Origin: Anoxynatronum sibiricum
GTDB lineage: Bacteria > Bacillota > Clostridia > Peptostreptococcales > Tindalliaceae
DNA: 55,483 bases
Assembly (NCBI RefSeq): GCF_039414295.1
Contig: NZ_JBCITM010000023.1
Coordinates: 1 to 55,483, forward strand
Direction: 5' to 3'
Each line of letters opens with the position of its first letter. Within the stretch, counting starts at the first letter, position 1. A model generated the notes under the pieces. The model made no database searches. It had not been told where the DNA came from and saw only the letters and a program-made list of their open reading frames with translations. Below are positions 1 to 8,885 of the stretch, in pieces. The translations under genes were made by a program, and so were the position numbers.

Positions 1-120
1 TATAGGAGTTTGGATTAGGTGGCTCACTTTTTCATCAGCACAACTTATCTGGTGATTTTGGAGAGTGGCTCACTTTTTCATCAGCACAAAGCTTGTTTTT
101 GGCTCACTATCAGATTAGCA
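1..120. mobile_element. Terminal repeats of an IS21-like insertion sequence (partial, runs off the left edge)
   Basis: A 25-nt sequence starting GTGGCTCACTTTTTCATC occurs identically at 19-43 and 65-89. A third, diverged copy at 100-120 keeps the outer parts TGGCTCACT and AGCA. Several spaced repeats ending in CA at 120 resemble the multiple terminal transposase-binding repeats of IS21-family elements. The transposase itself lies outside the window, so the family assignment is an inference. The element ends inside the reading frame of a small minus-strand gene (115-264). Confidence 0.55.
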
Positions 121-264
121 TAGGCAATTTTCAATGCTTTTTTCATTTTTATTTATGCGATTAGGTATATTGACTAACTTCCTGATAAATATAATTACCA
201 CTCCAATAACAGCAACTCCTAGCACCGTATTTATTAATTGAAAAATCAATGTCCCATCAAGCAT
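115..264 (-). pseudogene. Small single-pass membrane protein, 3' end truncated by the IS
   Basis: An ATG at 264 preceded by AAGGGAG opens a 49-residue frame. It has one hydrophobic helix at about residues 6-27 (LIFQLINTVLGVAVIGVVII) followed by a basic, polar tail (RKLVNIPNRINKNEKS). This resembles short DUF4083-type membrane proteins. The last native codon appears to be at 121-123; the final Cys codon and the stop (115-120) come from the insertion-sequence end, so the native C-terminus is lost. Function unknown. Confidence 0.5.
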
Positions 265-318
265 TAATTATCTTCTCCCTTCTGCATACTTACTAACCCA
301 ATCATTAATCGCAACCCT

Positions 319-384
319 GAAGAAAATGAGGTGATCAAATTACAGCTGTGCATGGAGAGGCTATCTGTTACACTCATTTTCTTC
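319..384. repeat. 12-bp perfect inverted repeat with a 42-nt spacer
   Basis: GAAGAAAATGAG at 319-330 is the exact reverse complement of CTCATTTTCTTC at 373-384. There is no T-run, so it is not an obvious terminator. The surrounding 265-450 stretch holds no gene I can support; a 21-codon minus-strand frame near 350-412 is too weak to call. Confidence 0.35.
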
Positions 385-450
385 TGTTGGAAGTTCCCTG
401 CGTTTTTCATGATAAATAGACGTCATATCTGTGCAGCCTTCTTGATCCCT

Positions 451-949
451 TTATTTCAACGTCTTCTCGAGTGAATAACGGGCACTTTTATATGAAATGC
501 CCAGAAGGAGCAGGCACAGCAAAGGTAGCATGAAAAAATCCCAGGCTTGAAAACCCGGTATCGTGATAATGTTCATACCCGCGTTGAAAATAAAGCGGTG
601 AATGACCCGATGAAGGTAATCAACCTGCTAATGGATCAGCCCTTCAAACCACTGAAAATCAAAAGGCACTGTCACCAGTCCCTGTCCGCCTTCATCATTC
701 ATCTTGCCATCCAAGAAAAACAGCCTGTCATCCTCCAGCATATACAGATAAAAGACATATCCCTCCTGAAGCTGCTCCCAGTAGTCCATGGCGTAGCCTC
801 TCTGGTTAATGGCTTCGTCGTCATAAGCCACACGGATGTTGTTGCAGGTCAATTGCTTCCCTTGCCATTGTTCCGACACCACTGCAAGCCATGAGAACCG
901 ATCCCATAAGGCAGGTCAGGCCCATTAGCCATTTTTGATTTCGAGTCAT
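451..949 (-). pseudogene. Decayed lipoprotein/membrane protein gene (frameshift plus in-frame TAG)
   Basis: A strong ribosome site (GGAGGTGCTGCA) precedes ATG at 949. The frame begins with a lipoprotein signal (lipobox LMAC, about residue 22) and soon leaves frame. From about 882 a frame shifted by one base continues with an acidic, aromatic-rich domain (DDEAINQRGYAMDYWEQL) to a TAG near 631. Beyond that TAG the same frame runs on through a hydrophobic segment (FFMLPLLCLLLLGISY) and a basic tail to TAA at 451. The total length is one base off a multiple of three. This looks like one gene of about 166 codons with a C-terminal transmembrane helix, broken by a frameshift and an amber codon. It follows the sigma/anti-sigma pair and was probably the third gene of that operon. 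I do not recognise the family. Confidence 0.55.
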
Positions 950-1005
950 TGCAGCACCTCCGCTAAAACTGAGATTGACGTCCTGTTTTAGTTTCACCTT
1001 ACAAG

Positions 1006-1043
1006 CACTTTTCTTGTTCTTAAAACCACTTCTCTTGTTCTTA
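1006..1043. repeat. Tandem duplication of a 17-bp unit at the anti-sigma gene end
   Basis: CACTTTTCTTGTTCTTA (1006-1022) and CACTTCTCTTGTTCTTA (1027-1043) differ at one base and lie 21 bp apart. The right copy contains the stop codon of the anti-sigma factor gene, so the repeat looks like a small duplication of that gene's 3' end. Confidence 0.5.
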
Positions 1044-1784
1044 TTGTTCCAGTTGAATGCTCTCCGCCATTTGGATGATGGTTTCTTCATCGATGTTGCC
1101 GATGAGATAAAAGGTATGCACATGGTCATACCACAAAAGCGTTCTTAGTCCTTCTTTTTCCACCAACAGCCCTTCTTTTTGTCCGATGAACACTTGCTGG
1201 GTAGCGGCATCTTCTGTATCCAGCTGAAAGCTTCCTCCGGTGGGAGACTGAGAAAACTGAATTTCATCCCCGAACTCATTACGATAAAAGAGGATGCGCA
1301 TGTCACCAACACTCATGGTGTCTGCCACCTGATAACCTTCAGGAACAAAAGCCGGCAGATATACCTGTTGCCATTCTTCAGGGATCATCACCTGCTCCGA
1401 TGCTTCCTGGGCGACGAAATCGACGCTGGTGTAGCGCTCTGTGATTTCGGTGACCAGATTAAACATATTGACACGGAAGGCATCCACGCTGAATACCAGT
1501 ACAGCCATGCCGCAGCCCACAGCCAGTAACACCATGGCCGCCCTTCTGCCAATGCGTGTGATGTACCGACGTCTTTTCTGCTGTTTTTCCATTGTTTTCA
1601 ATCCACTTATGTAGTCATCAAACCATTCGTCCAGCGCCGGGGGATAGGGCGTTTCAGCGGCTTCTTTTGCCATGAGGTCCAGAGATTGTGCCATGTCTTC
1701 CGCTAAATAATAGCCTGCATATCGATAGAACCCTTCCATCATCTTGTCGGCTTCTTCTTGATAATTTTCATTTTTTCTATTCAT
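1041..1784 (-). CDS. Membrane-anchored anti-sigma factor, DUF4367 C-terminal domain
   Basis: Probable anti-sigma factor holding the upstream-encoded ECF sigma factor at the membrane. The 247-residue product has a cytoplasmic acidic N-terminus (about 1-70), a basic stretch (KQQKRRRYITRIGRR), one transmembrane helix at about residues 82-100 (MVLLAVGCGMAVLVFSVDAF) and an extracytoplasmic DUF4367-like domain (PEGYQVADTM near the middle; C-terminal half predicted beta-rich). The ATG at 1784 is chosen for its GGGAG site. It overlaps the sigma gene stop by 8 bp, which implies translational coupling. The extracytoplasmic signal is unknown. A decayed gene lies directly downstream. Confidence 0.8.
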   Translation of the reverse strand: MNRKNENYQEEADKMMEGFYRYAGYYLAEDMAQSLDLMAKEAAETPYPPALDEWFDDYISGLKTMEKQQKRRRYITRIGRRAAMVLLAVGCGMAVLVFSVDAFRVNMFNLVTEITERYTSVDFVAQEASEQVMIPEEWQQVYLPAFVPEGYQVADTMSVGDMRILFYRNEFGDEIQFSQSPTGGSFQLDTEDAATQQVFIGQKEGLLVEKEGLRTLLWYDHVHTFYLIGNIDEETIIQMAESIQLEQ

Positions 1785-2352
1785 AAGCACATTTCTCCCT
1801 GTCTTCCCGTTGTGCCTCTTTCTCGACGAGCTTTCGAAGGGCTGTTCTGGCTCGAGAGAGGCGCACCCTGACATTGGCTTTTGGAATGCTGAGTGTGTCG
1901 GCGATCTCTTGATCTTTAAAATCGCTGTAATACTTCAGCATCAACACCTCTGCATATTCAGGCTTCAGCTGCTTCAGCTTTTCTTTAATCCAGGCTGCGT
2001 CGCCCACACGGATCATGACATTATCCATGGAATCTGCTTCATCGGGTATTTGGTCTTCAATGTCATCAAAAGGTACTAACGACCGGCGCTGTTTTTTTCG
2101 GTACAGATCAATGGAAGTGTTCCTAACAACTGTAACGATATAGGCTTTGGTTTTGTTGCAGTCGATGTCTTCCATTTTTTCCATGTAGGGAGCCAGCTTG
2201 ATCACCGATGCCTGCACCACATCCTGAGCATCCTGGGGATTTTTCAATATCTTCAAAGCCATATAGTACATTACTTTTTGGTATTTCAGATAGACCATCT
2301 CCAGCTTGCTTCTTATTTCTGGATTCGGTATGACCATGAGAAACTGAAGCAT
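1777..2352 (-). CDS. RNA polymerase sigma factor, ECF (sigma-70) family
   Basis: The 191-residue protein has a sigma region 2 at about 20-95 (YMALKILKNPQDAQDVVQAS; then KAYIVTVVRNTSIDLYRKK) and a region 4 helix-turn-helix at about 125-180 (LKYYSDFKDQEIADTLSI, RVRLSRARTALRKLVEKE). It directs RNA polymerase to a small regulon and is presumably kept inactive by the DUF4367 membrane protein encoded immediately downstream and overlapping it. AAAGGA precedes the ATG at 2352; Met6 is an alternative start. I found no clear ECF-type autoregulatory promoter upstream. Confidence 0.9.
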   Translation of the reverse strand: MLQFLMVIPNPEIRSKLEMVYLKYQKVMYYMALKILKNPQDAQDVVQASVIKLAPYMEKMEDIDCNKTKAYIVTVVRNTSIDLYRKKQRRSLVPFDDIEDQIPDEADSMDNVMIRVGDAAWIKEKLKQLKPEYAEVLMLKYYSDFKDQEIADTLSIPKANVRVRLSRARTALRKLVEKEAQREDREKCAYE

Positions 2353-2437
2353 CTCTATTTCATTCCTTTCAATGCCAAGGCGAAGTTTTACGGGAAAATG
2401 TCTGCCTGATTTCCCTCATTTTAACATACCATTCAAA

Positions 2438-2482
2438 AGCAGCCAACCTGACAGCCTGTGAAAGGCTGAGAAGCTGGCTGCT
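2438..2482 (-). terminator. Hairpin terminator downstream of the 2-hydroxyacid dehydrogenase
   Basis: On the minus strand AGCAGCCA pairs with TGGCTGCT, with an inner AGCCT/AGGCT stem and a short TTTT tail. It lies 46 bp past the stop of the dehydrogenase gene and before the sigma factor gene, so it separates the two units. Confidence 0.6.
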
Positions 2483-2527
2483 GATAAGTGGTTTCTTAAT
2501 GGGTGTTATTAGAGAGCCGATGGCGGC

Positions 2528-3484
2528 TTAATAGCCTTTTTGAGGATCCACCAGGTTCATCATGGTGCCTTCTCCCGACAGATACACCTGCAGGTTATGG
2601 GAGATAATTTCCATGGCTTTTTCCATGTATTTGGTGGATTCGCCGCAGATGTGGGGGGTGATGACCACATTTTCCATGTGCCAAAGGGGGCTGTTCTCCG
2701 GCAAGGGCTCCGCCTCAAACACATCGGACCAAAAGGCTCGGATCTTCCCTTCCCGCAGCACCTCAATCAGGTCGGTTTCTTTGATGGTGCTGCCCCGGCC
2801 CATGTTAATGAGGCAGGCCTCCGGTTTCATTTTTTCCAGCAGGGCGCGGTTAACAAGGTGTTCTGTGGCTGGGGTACCCGGCAGCAGGTTGACAATATAG
2901 TCGCTTTCGCTGAAGAGCCATTCAATGGATTCCATGCCCACCACTTTTTCCACATGGGGTACTTCACGGGGATTGTTTTTCAGGCCAAACACCCGCATAC
3001 CCATGAACTGGGCTTTATGGGCCACCTCTTCACCGATGGTTCCCAAACCCAGAATACCCAGGGTGGCGCCGTTAATTTCCCCTTGCAGGGACTTGCGATC
3101 CCACTGGCCGCTAAACTGGCGTCGCATCAGCAAATGAATGCTGCGAGCCAGCATCACCATGGCGGCGATGGCATACTCGGCCATGTGAATGCGGTGTATC
3201 CCTTTGCCATTGGTGACCACCGCTCCCTGATCTATCAGTTCTTTCAGGGGGAAGGCATCCACCCCCACGCTGAGGGCCTGTACCCATTTGAGCCGACGGC
3301 CTTTTCGAAGAATATCCATCTCGCAGGGAAATGCCACCAGTACTTCGGCATCTTCAATGATTTCAGCCAGTTCCTCCGGCCGGATCACGGTCTCCAACTG
3401 CCACTCGTCTGCTGGCAGCAGTTTTTCAAATGCTTCCCGGTCAACCTTCAGGTATTTGGGGGCATAGACAACTAATTTTCGCAT
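2528..3484 (-). CDS. D-isomer-specific 2-hydroxyacid dehydrogenase
   Basis: NAD(P)-dependent cytoplasmic reductase of 2-keto acids to D-2-hydroxyacids. The 318-residue product has a Rossmann glycine motif GLGTIGEEVA in the middle (about residue 145), the conserved catalytic Arg region NMGRGS, a Glu in FEAEPLPE and the catalytic His in the C-terminal VITPHICGEST. The substrate is not clear; it belongs to the phosphoglycerate/hydroxypyruvate/glyoxylate-reductase group without an ACT domain, so it is unlikely to be SerA. The start at 3484 is chosen because GGAG lies just upstream; an upstream in-frame ATG (3511) lacks a ribosome site. It is a single-gene unit between terminators. Confidence 0.85.
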   Translation of the reverse strand: MRKLVVYAPKYLKVDREAFEKLLPADEWQLETVIRPEELAEIIEDAEVLVAFPCEMDILRKGRRLKWVQALSVGVDAFPLKELIDQGAVVTNGKGIHRIHMAEYAIAAMVMLARSIHLLMRRQFSGQWDRKSLQGEINGATLGILGLGTIGEEVAHKAQFMGMRVFGLKNNPREVPHVEKVVGMESIEWLFSESDYIVNLLPGTPATEHLVNRALLEKMKPEACLINMGRGSTIKETDLIEVLREGKIRAFWSDVFEAEPLPENSPLWHMENVVITPHICGESTKYMEKAMEIISHNLQVYLSGEGTMMNLVDPQKGY

Positions 3485-3581
3485 GGGCTCCACTCCGTTT
3501 CTTTCACTCATTGTGTCATGATCACAGGTTACGTCACATATTTACCCAGTATGGGTCAGGTTATTGACTGCAAAACAAAAA

Positions 3582-3608
3582 GACACCCGAAAAAGCTGTC
3601 CGGGAGTC
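3582..3608 (-). terminator. Terminator of the nrdD-nrdG unit
   Basis: On the minus strand GACTCCCG pairs with CGGGTGTC (one T/T mismatch) and is followed by TTTTTGTTTTG. It lies about 20 bp past the nrdG stop. Confidence 0.75.
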
Positions 3609-3629
3609 CTTTCAAAGCGCCTTTCATCA

Positions 3630-4316
3630 CTACAGCCGTATGATCACTTCTTCAAACCATTGCTTCATTTCATCTCGAACGCTTTTTAAAAAGCTTTCTT
3701 TATAGGGATGAAAGCAGCCTTTGCCGGCCAGCACATTTTTGCTGTCCCGGAAATTTTGGAGCACATAACGTTTGCTGCCTTTCAGCCAATAGGCGATAGC
3801 CAGCAAATCTTCCCGGGAAAGCAGCTCCTGACAGACAGTGGTGCGGAATTCATATTGCTTCAGGTGGGTTCTGATGAGTTCAATACTGCGGTTAATAACG
3901 GCTTCATCCATCGGTACGCCGGCAACTGCTTCATAACGCTCTGGAGGTGCCTTGATATCCATGGCCACATAATCCACCAGACCTTCTTTCAGCAAGCGCT
4001 CCAACAACTCAGGGTTGGTGCCGTTGGTGTCAATTTTAATCAGGTAGCCCAGTTTTCGAACTTCCACCACCAGGTCATACAGGTCGTCGGTGAGGGTACA
4101 CTCCCCCCCTGAAAAGACCACTGCATCGATGAGATGGGCGCGTCTTGCCAATTCTTCCAATAGTTGTTTCTGGTCAAGATCTTCTCCTTCCCCTTCCAGC
4201 AATTCAGCATTATGACAGTAAGGGCAGCGGAAATTGCACCCCTTTGAAAATAGCACTGTGGATAGCCCGTTGGGATAATCAATCAGCGATGTTTTCTGAA
4301 TGCCGCCAATGCGCAC
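3630..4316 (-). CDS. nrdG: Anaerobic ribonucleotide reductase activating protein (radical SAM)
   Basis: Radical-SAM activase that generates the glycyl radical on NrdD. The protein (228 residues) carries the cluster motif CNFRCPYC near residue 30, preceded by the NrdG-typical opening IGGIQKTSLIDYPNG, and the glycine-rich SAM motif FSGGECTL. The start is a GTG at 4316 spaced six bases from GAGGTG; a GTG three codons upstream (4325) is also possible. It lies about 170 bp downstream of nrdD on the same strand, with a hairpin between them, and is closed by a terminator. The length and the CxxxCxxC motif fit the family. Confidence 0.9.
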   Translation of the reverse strand: MRIGGIQKTSLIDYPNGLSTVLFSKGCNFRCPYCHNAELLEGEGEDLDQKQLLEELARRAHLIDAVVFSGGECTLTDDLYDLVVEVRKLGYLIKIDTNGTNPELLERLLKEGLVDYVAMDIKAPPERYEAVAGVPMDEAVINRSIELIRTHLKQYEFRTTVCQELLSREDLLAIAYWLKGSKRYVLQNFRDSKNVLAGKGCFHPYKESFLKSVRDEMKQWFEEVIIRL

Positions 4317-4416
4317 ACGCTTCACCTCGGTTTGTTGGATTGGGTAAATCGTTTTCCTCTTTTCATCCTAAAGCAAAATGGGTGACATGGCAAGAAAAAA
4401 CGTCATGGCATTAGAA

Positions 4417-4443
4417 GGGGAGTCCCCCTCAATGGAACTCCCC
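4417..4443 (-). other. Intergenic hairpin between nrdD and nrdG
   Basis: On the minus strand GGGGAGT pairs with ACTCCCC around a 13-nt loop. The nearest T-run (TTTTTT) lies more than 15 nt further on, so it is a poor intrinsic terminator. It could be a processing or attenuation element that lowers nrdG expression relative to nrdD. Confidence 0.4.
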
Positions 4444-4483
4444 CTACTCTTAATGGTCTGTCATCGGGCTGGCACGCAGCGCC

Positions 4484-6631
4484 TTACCCAGCTTTCACAG
4501 CGTTTTTTTCCTGTACTGCCTGAGCACTGGCGGTTGCACCTTCCAGGCTTACTTGGGTATCGAACTCCAACCGATCTTTAAACTCTTCTTTTTTTCCTTT
4601 GTTCCAGGACTGTACCGGTCGATGGAAGCCCACCACCCGGGTCCAAACCTCTGCCTCGCTGCCGCAGTGGGGGCAGGTGAACTGCTCGCCCTTTAAATAG
4701 CCGTGTTCAGAACAGATGCTGTAGGTGGGTGTCAGGGTCATGTAGGGCATGTGGGAATGCTGAAAGCTTCGCTTAATCAGCAGCTTGGCGGTTTCAACGT
4801 TCTCGATTTCTTCACCGATGAACCCATGGAACACGGTGCCGCCGGTGTATTTTGTCTGAAGGGGCTCTTGGGCTTCAATGGCTTCAAAAATATCTTTGGT
4901 GTGTCCCACAGGCAGCTGGGTAGAGTTGGTGTAATAGGGCTCATTCTCTCCCTGGCTGATGATGCGGGGGTACATGGCTTTGTCGATGCGGGCGAACCGG
5001 TAGGAGGTTCCCTCTGCCGGAGAGGCTTCCAGATTCCACAGGCTTCCTGTTTCTTCCTGGAAGATGGAAATCACCCGGTTCATAAACTCCATGATGTCAA
5101 TGGCAAACTCCTGACCTTCTTCACTGGTGATGTCGACTCCCAGCAGGTTTAGGCAGGCTTCATTCATGCCGTTGAGGCCAATGGTGGAGAAATGATTCTT
5201 AAAGTATTCTCCCGTGGAGTCTTTGACGCTTTGAAGATAGTACCTTGAATAAGGATAAAGGCCTGATTCCATGTAGTTTTCCAGCACCAGTCGTTTTTCA
5301 TCACAGATTTCCCGGGCCAGCTCCATTAGTTCCCGCACCCTTCGTTTGAACTCTTCCGGATTGTTGGTCAGGTAACCAATGCGGGCCATGTTCAGCGTCA
5401 CCACGTTAATGGAGCCTGTCATGGGATTGGCGCCAAAGAGACCACCGCCCCGCTTGCGCAGTTCCCGGTTATCCAGCCGCAGGCGACAGCACATGCTGCG
5501 TATATCCTCCGGTGACATATCGGAGTTGAGGAAGTTGGCGAAATAGGGGGTGCCGAATTTACGGGTCATTTCCATGATGGCATCGGCCACCTCAGACTCC
5601 CAGGGGAAGTCGGGGGTGATGTTGATAGTGGGGATGGGGAAGCTGAAAGCCCGCTGGGCCCCGTCACCTTCCATCATCACTTCACAGAAAGCCATGTTGA
5701 ACAGGTCCATTTCTTTTTGAAACTCTCCGTAGGTCTTATCCATGGAAACACCGCCAATGGTAACCGGCTGATTTTTCAGCATGGGGTGGGGGGCGATATC
5801 CAGAGTGATGTTGGTAAAGGGGGTCTGAAAGCCCACCCGGGTGGGAATATTCAGGTTAAACACAAATCGCTGCAGGGCTTTTTTTACCTGGGCATAGTCC
5901 AGCTCATCGTAGTAGATGAAAGGCGCCAAATAAGTATCAATGCTGGAAACCGCCTGGGCACCGGCTGACTCCCCCTGAAGGGTGTACAGCAGATTTACCA
6001 GTTGTCCCAATGCGGTTTCTAGGTGTTTGGGCGGCTTAGACTCCACTTTTCCCTTGGCTCCCTTAAAGCCTCTGCGGAGAAAATCTTCCATATCCCAGCC
6101 ACAGCAGTAGGGTGCCAGCAACCCCAAGTCATGAATGTGCAGGTCGCCACGTACGTGGGCGTCCCGCAGTTCTTTTCGGTAGATTTTGTTCAGCCAGTAT
6201 TTGGAGCTGATGGATTCCACAATGTGGTTGTTCAGTCCCTGGAGAGAGAAACCCATATTGGCGTTTTCATTCACCCGCCAGTCGGCCAGGCTCACGTATT
6301 CTTCCACCATTTCTTCTGCATCCATGAACAGGTTTTTAACTTCCCGAATCTCTTCCCGCCGCTTGCGGTAAAGTATGTATGCCTTGGCCGTTTTGGCATG
6401 GCCTTCTTCAATGAGCACTTTTTCCACAATGTCCTGAATGTCTTCAACAGACGGTATGCTGGCCCGAAAGGTTTCGTTGAGGATGTCCTCTGCTTTTTTT
6501 GCCAGGCTGCCGGCTCTTATTTCATCACTTCCCCCCACGGACTTCACCGCGGCGAAGATGGCATCTTTAATTTTTGTCAACTGGAAATCAGCAATTTCCC
6601 CGTTTCTTTTTTGAATCTTGGTAATGGCCAC
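4484..6631 (-). CDS. nrdD: Anaerobic ribonucleoside-triphosphate reductase, class III
   Basis: Oxygen-sensitive glycyl-radical enzyme making dNTPs for DNA synthesis. The 715-residue protein starts with an ATP-cone allosteric domain (about 1-95: KIQKRNGEIADFQLTKI) followed by the large catalytic barrel. The C-terminal zinc site reads CSEHGYLKGEQFTCPHCG, and the glycyl-radical region just after it is RVVGFHRPVQSW. It starts with GTG at 6631 after AGGAGG. Its activase NrdG is encoded downstream. The presence of a class III enzyme supports a strictly or mainly anaerobic host. Confidence 0.95.
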   Translation of the reverse strand: MAITKIQKRNGEIADFQLTKIKDAIFAAVKSVGGSDEIRAGSLAKKAEDILNETFRASIPSVEDIQDIVEKVLIEEGHAKTAKAYILYRKRREEIREVKNLFMDAEEMVEEYVSLADWRVNENANMGFSLQGLNNHIVESISSKYWLNKIYRKELRDAHVRGDLHIHDLGLLAPYCCGWDMEDFLRRGFKGAKGKVESKPPKHLETALGQLVNLLYTLQGESAGAQAVSSIDTYLAPFIYYDELDYAQVKKALQRFVFNLNIPTRVGFQTPFTNITLDIAPHPMLKNQPVTIGGVSMDKTYGEFQKEMDLFNMAFCEVMMEGDGAQRAFSFPIPTINITPDFPWESEVADAIMEMTRKFGTPYFANFLNSDMSPEDIRSMCCRLRLDNRELRKRGGGLFGANPMTGSINVVTLNMARIGYLTNNPEEFKRRVRELMELAREICDEKRLVLENYMESGLYPYSRYYLQSVKDSTGEYFKNHFSTIGLNGMNEACLNLLGVDITSEEGQEFAIDIMEFMNRVISIFQEETGSLWNLEASPAEGTSYRFARIDKAMYPRIISQGENEPYYTNSTQLPVGHTKDIFEAIEAQEPLQTKYTGGTVFHGFIGEEIENVETAKLLIKRSFQHSHMPYMTLTPTYSICSEHGYLKGEQFTCPHCGSEAEVWTRVVGFHRPVQSWNKGKKEEFKDRLEFDTQVSLEGATASAQAVQEKNAVKAG

Positions 6632-6689
6632 GATCCGTAACCTCCTTTATTTAGTAGCATGCTAAAAATGAATGCACAACATATGGTAT

Positions 6690-6717
6690 ATTTTAGCCTA
6701 TTTTGAAATGATTTCAA
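6690..6717 (-). promoter_or_regulatory. Sigma-A-type promoter for nrdD
   Basis: On the minus strand TTGAAA (-35, 6712-6717) and TAAAAT (-10, 6690-6695) are 16 bp apart, about 60 bp upstream of the nrdD start. The rest of the 6632-6945 intergenic region shows no gene. I looked for NrdR boxes and found none convincing. Confidence 0.55.
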
Positions 6718-6945
6718 AATGCCAAAATCCTTGATTTTACTGTTTTTCTGTCTAATAGCTTCTTCTTTCTCCTTCTCACGAATCATCGGCTTTTTTTCAG
6801 CTGATCCCACGATATTTTTCCTTGACATTGGATAAAAACAGTTTTTCCACAAAAGAAGCCCGCTGATTGCAGGCAATTCAAAAGGTCTTTGACAGGAGTT
6901 ATGTCTAAAGACCTATTTCACATTCAGCTGAAGGGTGGCCCTTGT

Positions 6946-8883
6946 TTATTGTTCAGCAATGGTTTCCGCTTTTTCTGACAGATATGTCCACCGTTCCAAC
7001 AGTGCGTCCATTTGCTGTAACAGTGCCAGTTTTTCTGCGGTGGCAGTTTCGAGAAACTGAAAATCGGCGGCTTTTTCCAGCATGGCTTCTTCAAGTGAAC
7101 TGATGGATTTTTCAAGGGTTACAATGCGTTCTTCGATGGTGTCATATTCCTGTTGTTCTTTATAGGTGAATTTAAGGGGACGTTCTGCTTGGCTTCTTTT
7201 CAGTGGTTGATTTGGTGTACCAGCTCTTTTTTCGGTTCTTTCAGCTTCTGCTGCTTTTGCTGCATCACCCAGTTCCTTTTCTCTGGAACGTTGTTCTTTC
7301 AGCCATTCGCTACATGAAAGGCCTGTTTCTGTCACGCTGCCATCGGATCCAAATACAATAAGCCGATCTGCCAGACGGTCCATCAAATATCGGTCATGAG
7401 AGGCAATGACCACCGTTCCGGGAAACTGGTCAATATAGTCTTCCAGCACAGCCAGCGTGACCACATCCAGGTCGTTGGTGGGTTCATCCAACAGCAGGAG
7501 GTTAGGTTCTTCCATAAGGCGCCTTAACAACAACAGGCGACGTTTTTCGCCGCCGGAAAGGGAACCCACTGTGGTCCACTGTTTTTCAGGGGAAAACAGG
7601 AATCGTTCCAGCATTTGAGAAGCTGTGATTCGCTGGTTTTGGCTGAGGGTAATCACTTCCCGACCTTCCCGCATGTACTCCAATACTCTTTGCTGGGCAT
7701 TCAGCTCCTGATTTTCCTGACGAAAAAAGGCCAGACGCACAGTTTCTCCCCGTTCCACAGTTCCTTTTACAGGCTCCAGCTCTCCTGCCATCAGTTTCAT
7801 CAGGGTGCTTTTGCCACTGCCGTTGGGGCCTGCCAGCCCCACAATTTCTCCGGGCTTCAGCAACAGGTTAAAGTTCTGGATCACCGGCGATTGTCCTTCG
7901 TAGGCAACGCTCACCTGTTTCAGTTCCATGACTTTTTTGCCCAGCCGATGAGTTAACACTGGCAAGTCCAGGTTGGTTTCCTGATTTTTTACCAGTGATT
8001 CTTCCAAATGATCAAAGCGCTGAATGCGGGCTTTTTGCTTGGTGGTACGGGCTCTGGCTCCCCGGCGAATCCACGCCAGCTCCTGTTTGAAAAGGGTTTG
8101 CAACCTTCGCTGGGTGGCCGCCTCTTTGGCCATGCGTTCTTCTTTCTGTGTCAGGTATTCACTGTAGCTTCCACTGTAAAGGGTCAGTGTGCCGTCTTCC
8201 AGTTCTCCAATCTGATTCACCACCCGGTCAAGGAAATAGCGGTCATGAGTGACCATCACCAGTGCGCCTTTGCGTTGCTGAAGGTAGGTTTCCAGCCATT
8301 CGATCATTTCCAGGTCGAGATGGTTGGTGGGTTCATCCAAAATCAGCAGGCTGGCAGGTCGAATGAGTGCTCCTGCCAGGGCAATGCGCCGCCGCTGGCC
8401 GCCGGAAAGGGTCTCCACCCGGGCATGTACATTCGGGAGCCCCAAACGAGTCAAAATCACCCGGGCCTGGGTTTCCATATCCCACGCATTCTGACTATCC
8501 ATTTGCTGCTGCAGTTCCAGCAAGCGCTGTTGCAATTGGGGTTCATCCGGTTTTTCCTGAAGGCGGTTCAGTGTTTGCTGGTACGCCAGCACCAGGCGGC
8601 ACTGTTGGTCACCACCCTGAAAGGCGGCCTCCAACACGGTGAGTTCCGGAGAAAGCTGCGGGTCTTGATCCACCATTTGGCATTGAGTGTCGGGGTGAAA
8701 GGCAACCTCTCCCGATTCAGGGGTCAGCGCACCTGCCAAAATACGCAACAGTGTGGTTTTTCCGGTACCATTTATGCCGATGAGCCCCAGGCGGGTATCA
8801 TCGGTAACATGAAAGGTAACGTCTTTCAGCAGCAGTTTAATGCCGTAGTGATGGGTCACTTGGTGTAAGGTAACTTGATTCAT
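6946..8883 (-). CDS. ABC-F family ATPase (Uup/EttA-like ribosome-associated protein)
   Basis: Soluble protein with two ATP-binding cassettes and no membrane segments. ABC-F proteins act on the ribosome in translation or antibiotic protection. Domain 1 (about 1-250) has Walker A GINGTGKTT, signature LSGGQRRRIAL and Walker B LLILDEPTNHLD. Domain 2 (about 310-530) has GPNGSGKST, LSGGEKRRLLL and LLLLDEPTNDLD. A charged linker sits between them (RRGARARTTKQKARIQRF). The C-terminal 100 residues form a coiled coil (YDTIEERIVTLEKSISSLEE), as in Uup-type members. The gene ends 2 bp before the murI stop region, in the same direction, as the last gene of a pgi-murI-abcF operon. Confidence 0.9.
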   Translation of the reverse strand: MNQVTLHQVTHHYGIKLLLKDVTFHVTDDTRLGLIGINGTGKTTLLRILAGALTPESGEVAFHPDTQCQMVDQDPQLSPELTVLEAAFQGGDQQCRLVLAYQQTLNRLQEKPDEPQLQQRLLELQQQMDSQNAWDMETQARVILTRLGLPNVHARVETLSGGQRRRIALAGALIRPASLLILDEPTNHLDLEMIEWLETYLQQRKGALVMVTHDRYFLDRVVNQIGELEDGTLTLYSGSYSEYLTQKEERMAKEAATQRRLQTLFKQELAWIRRGARARTTKQKARIQRFDHLEESLVKNQETNLDLPVLTHRLGKKVMELKQVSVAYEGQSPVIQNFNLLLKPGEIVGLAGPNGSGKSTLMKLMAGELEPVKGTVERGETVRLAFFRQENQELNAQQRVLEYMREGREVITLSQNQRITASQMLERFLFSPEKQWTTVGSLSGGEKRRLLLLRRLMEEPNLLLLDEPTNDLDVVTLAVLEDYIDQFPGTVVIASHDRYLMDRLADRLIVFGSDGSVTETGLSCSEWLKEQRSREKELGDAAKAAEAERTEKRAGTPNQPLKRSQAERPLKFTYKEQQEYDTIEERIVTLEKSISSLEEAMLEKAADFQFLETATAEKLALLQQMDALLERWTYLSEKAETIAEQ

Positions 8884-8885
8884 CG

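Noticed and set aside
1..120. CRISPR-like array from the repeated 25-mer
   Set aside because: Only two exact copies plus one partial, and unequal spacing; it fits insertion-sequence terminal repeats better.
6632..6945. NrdR boxes upstream of nrdD
   Set aside because: No pair of near-consensus ACACTATATATAGTGT-type sites could be found.
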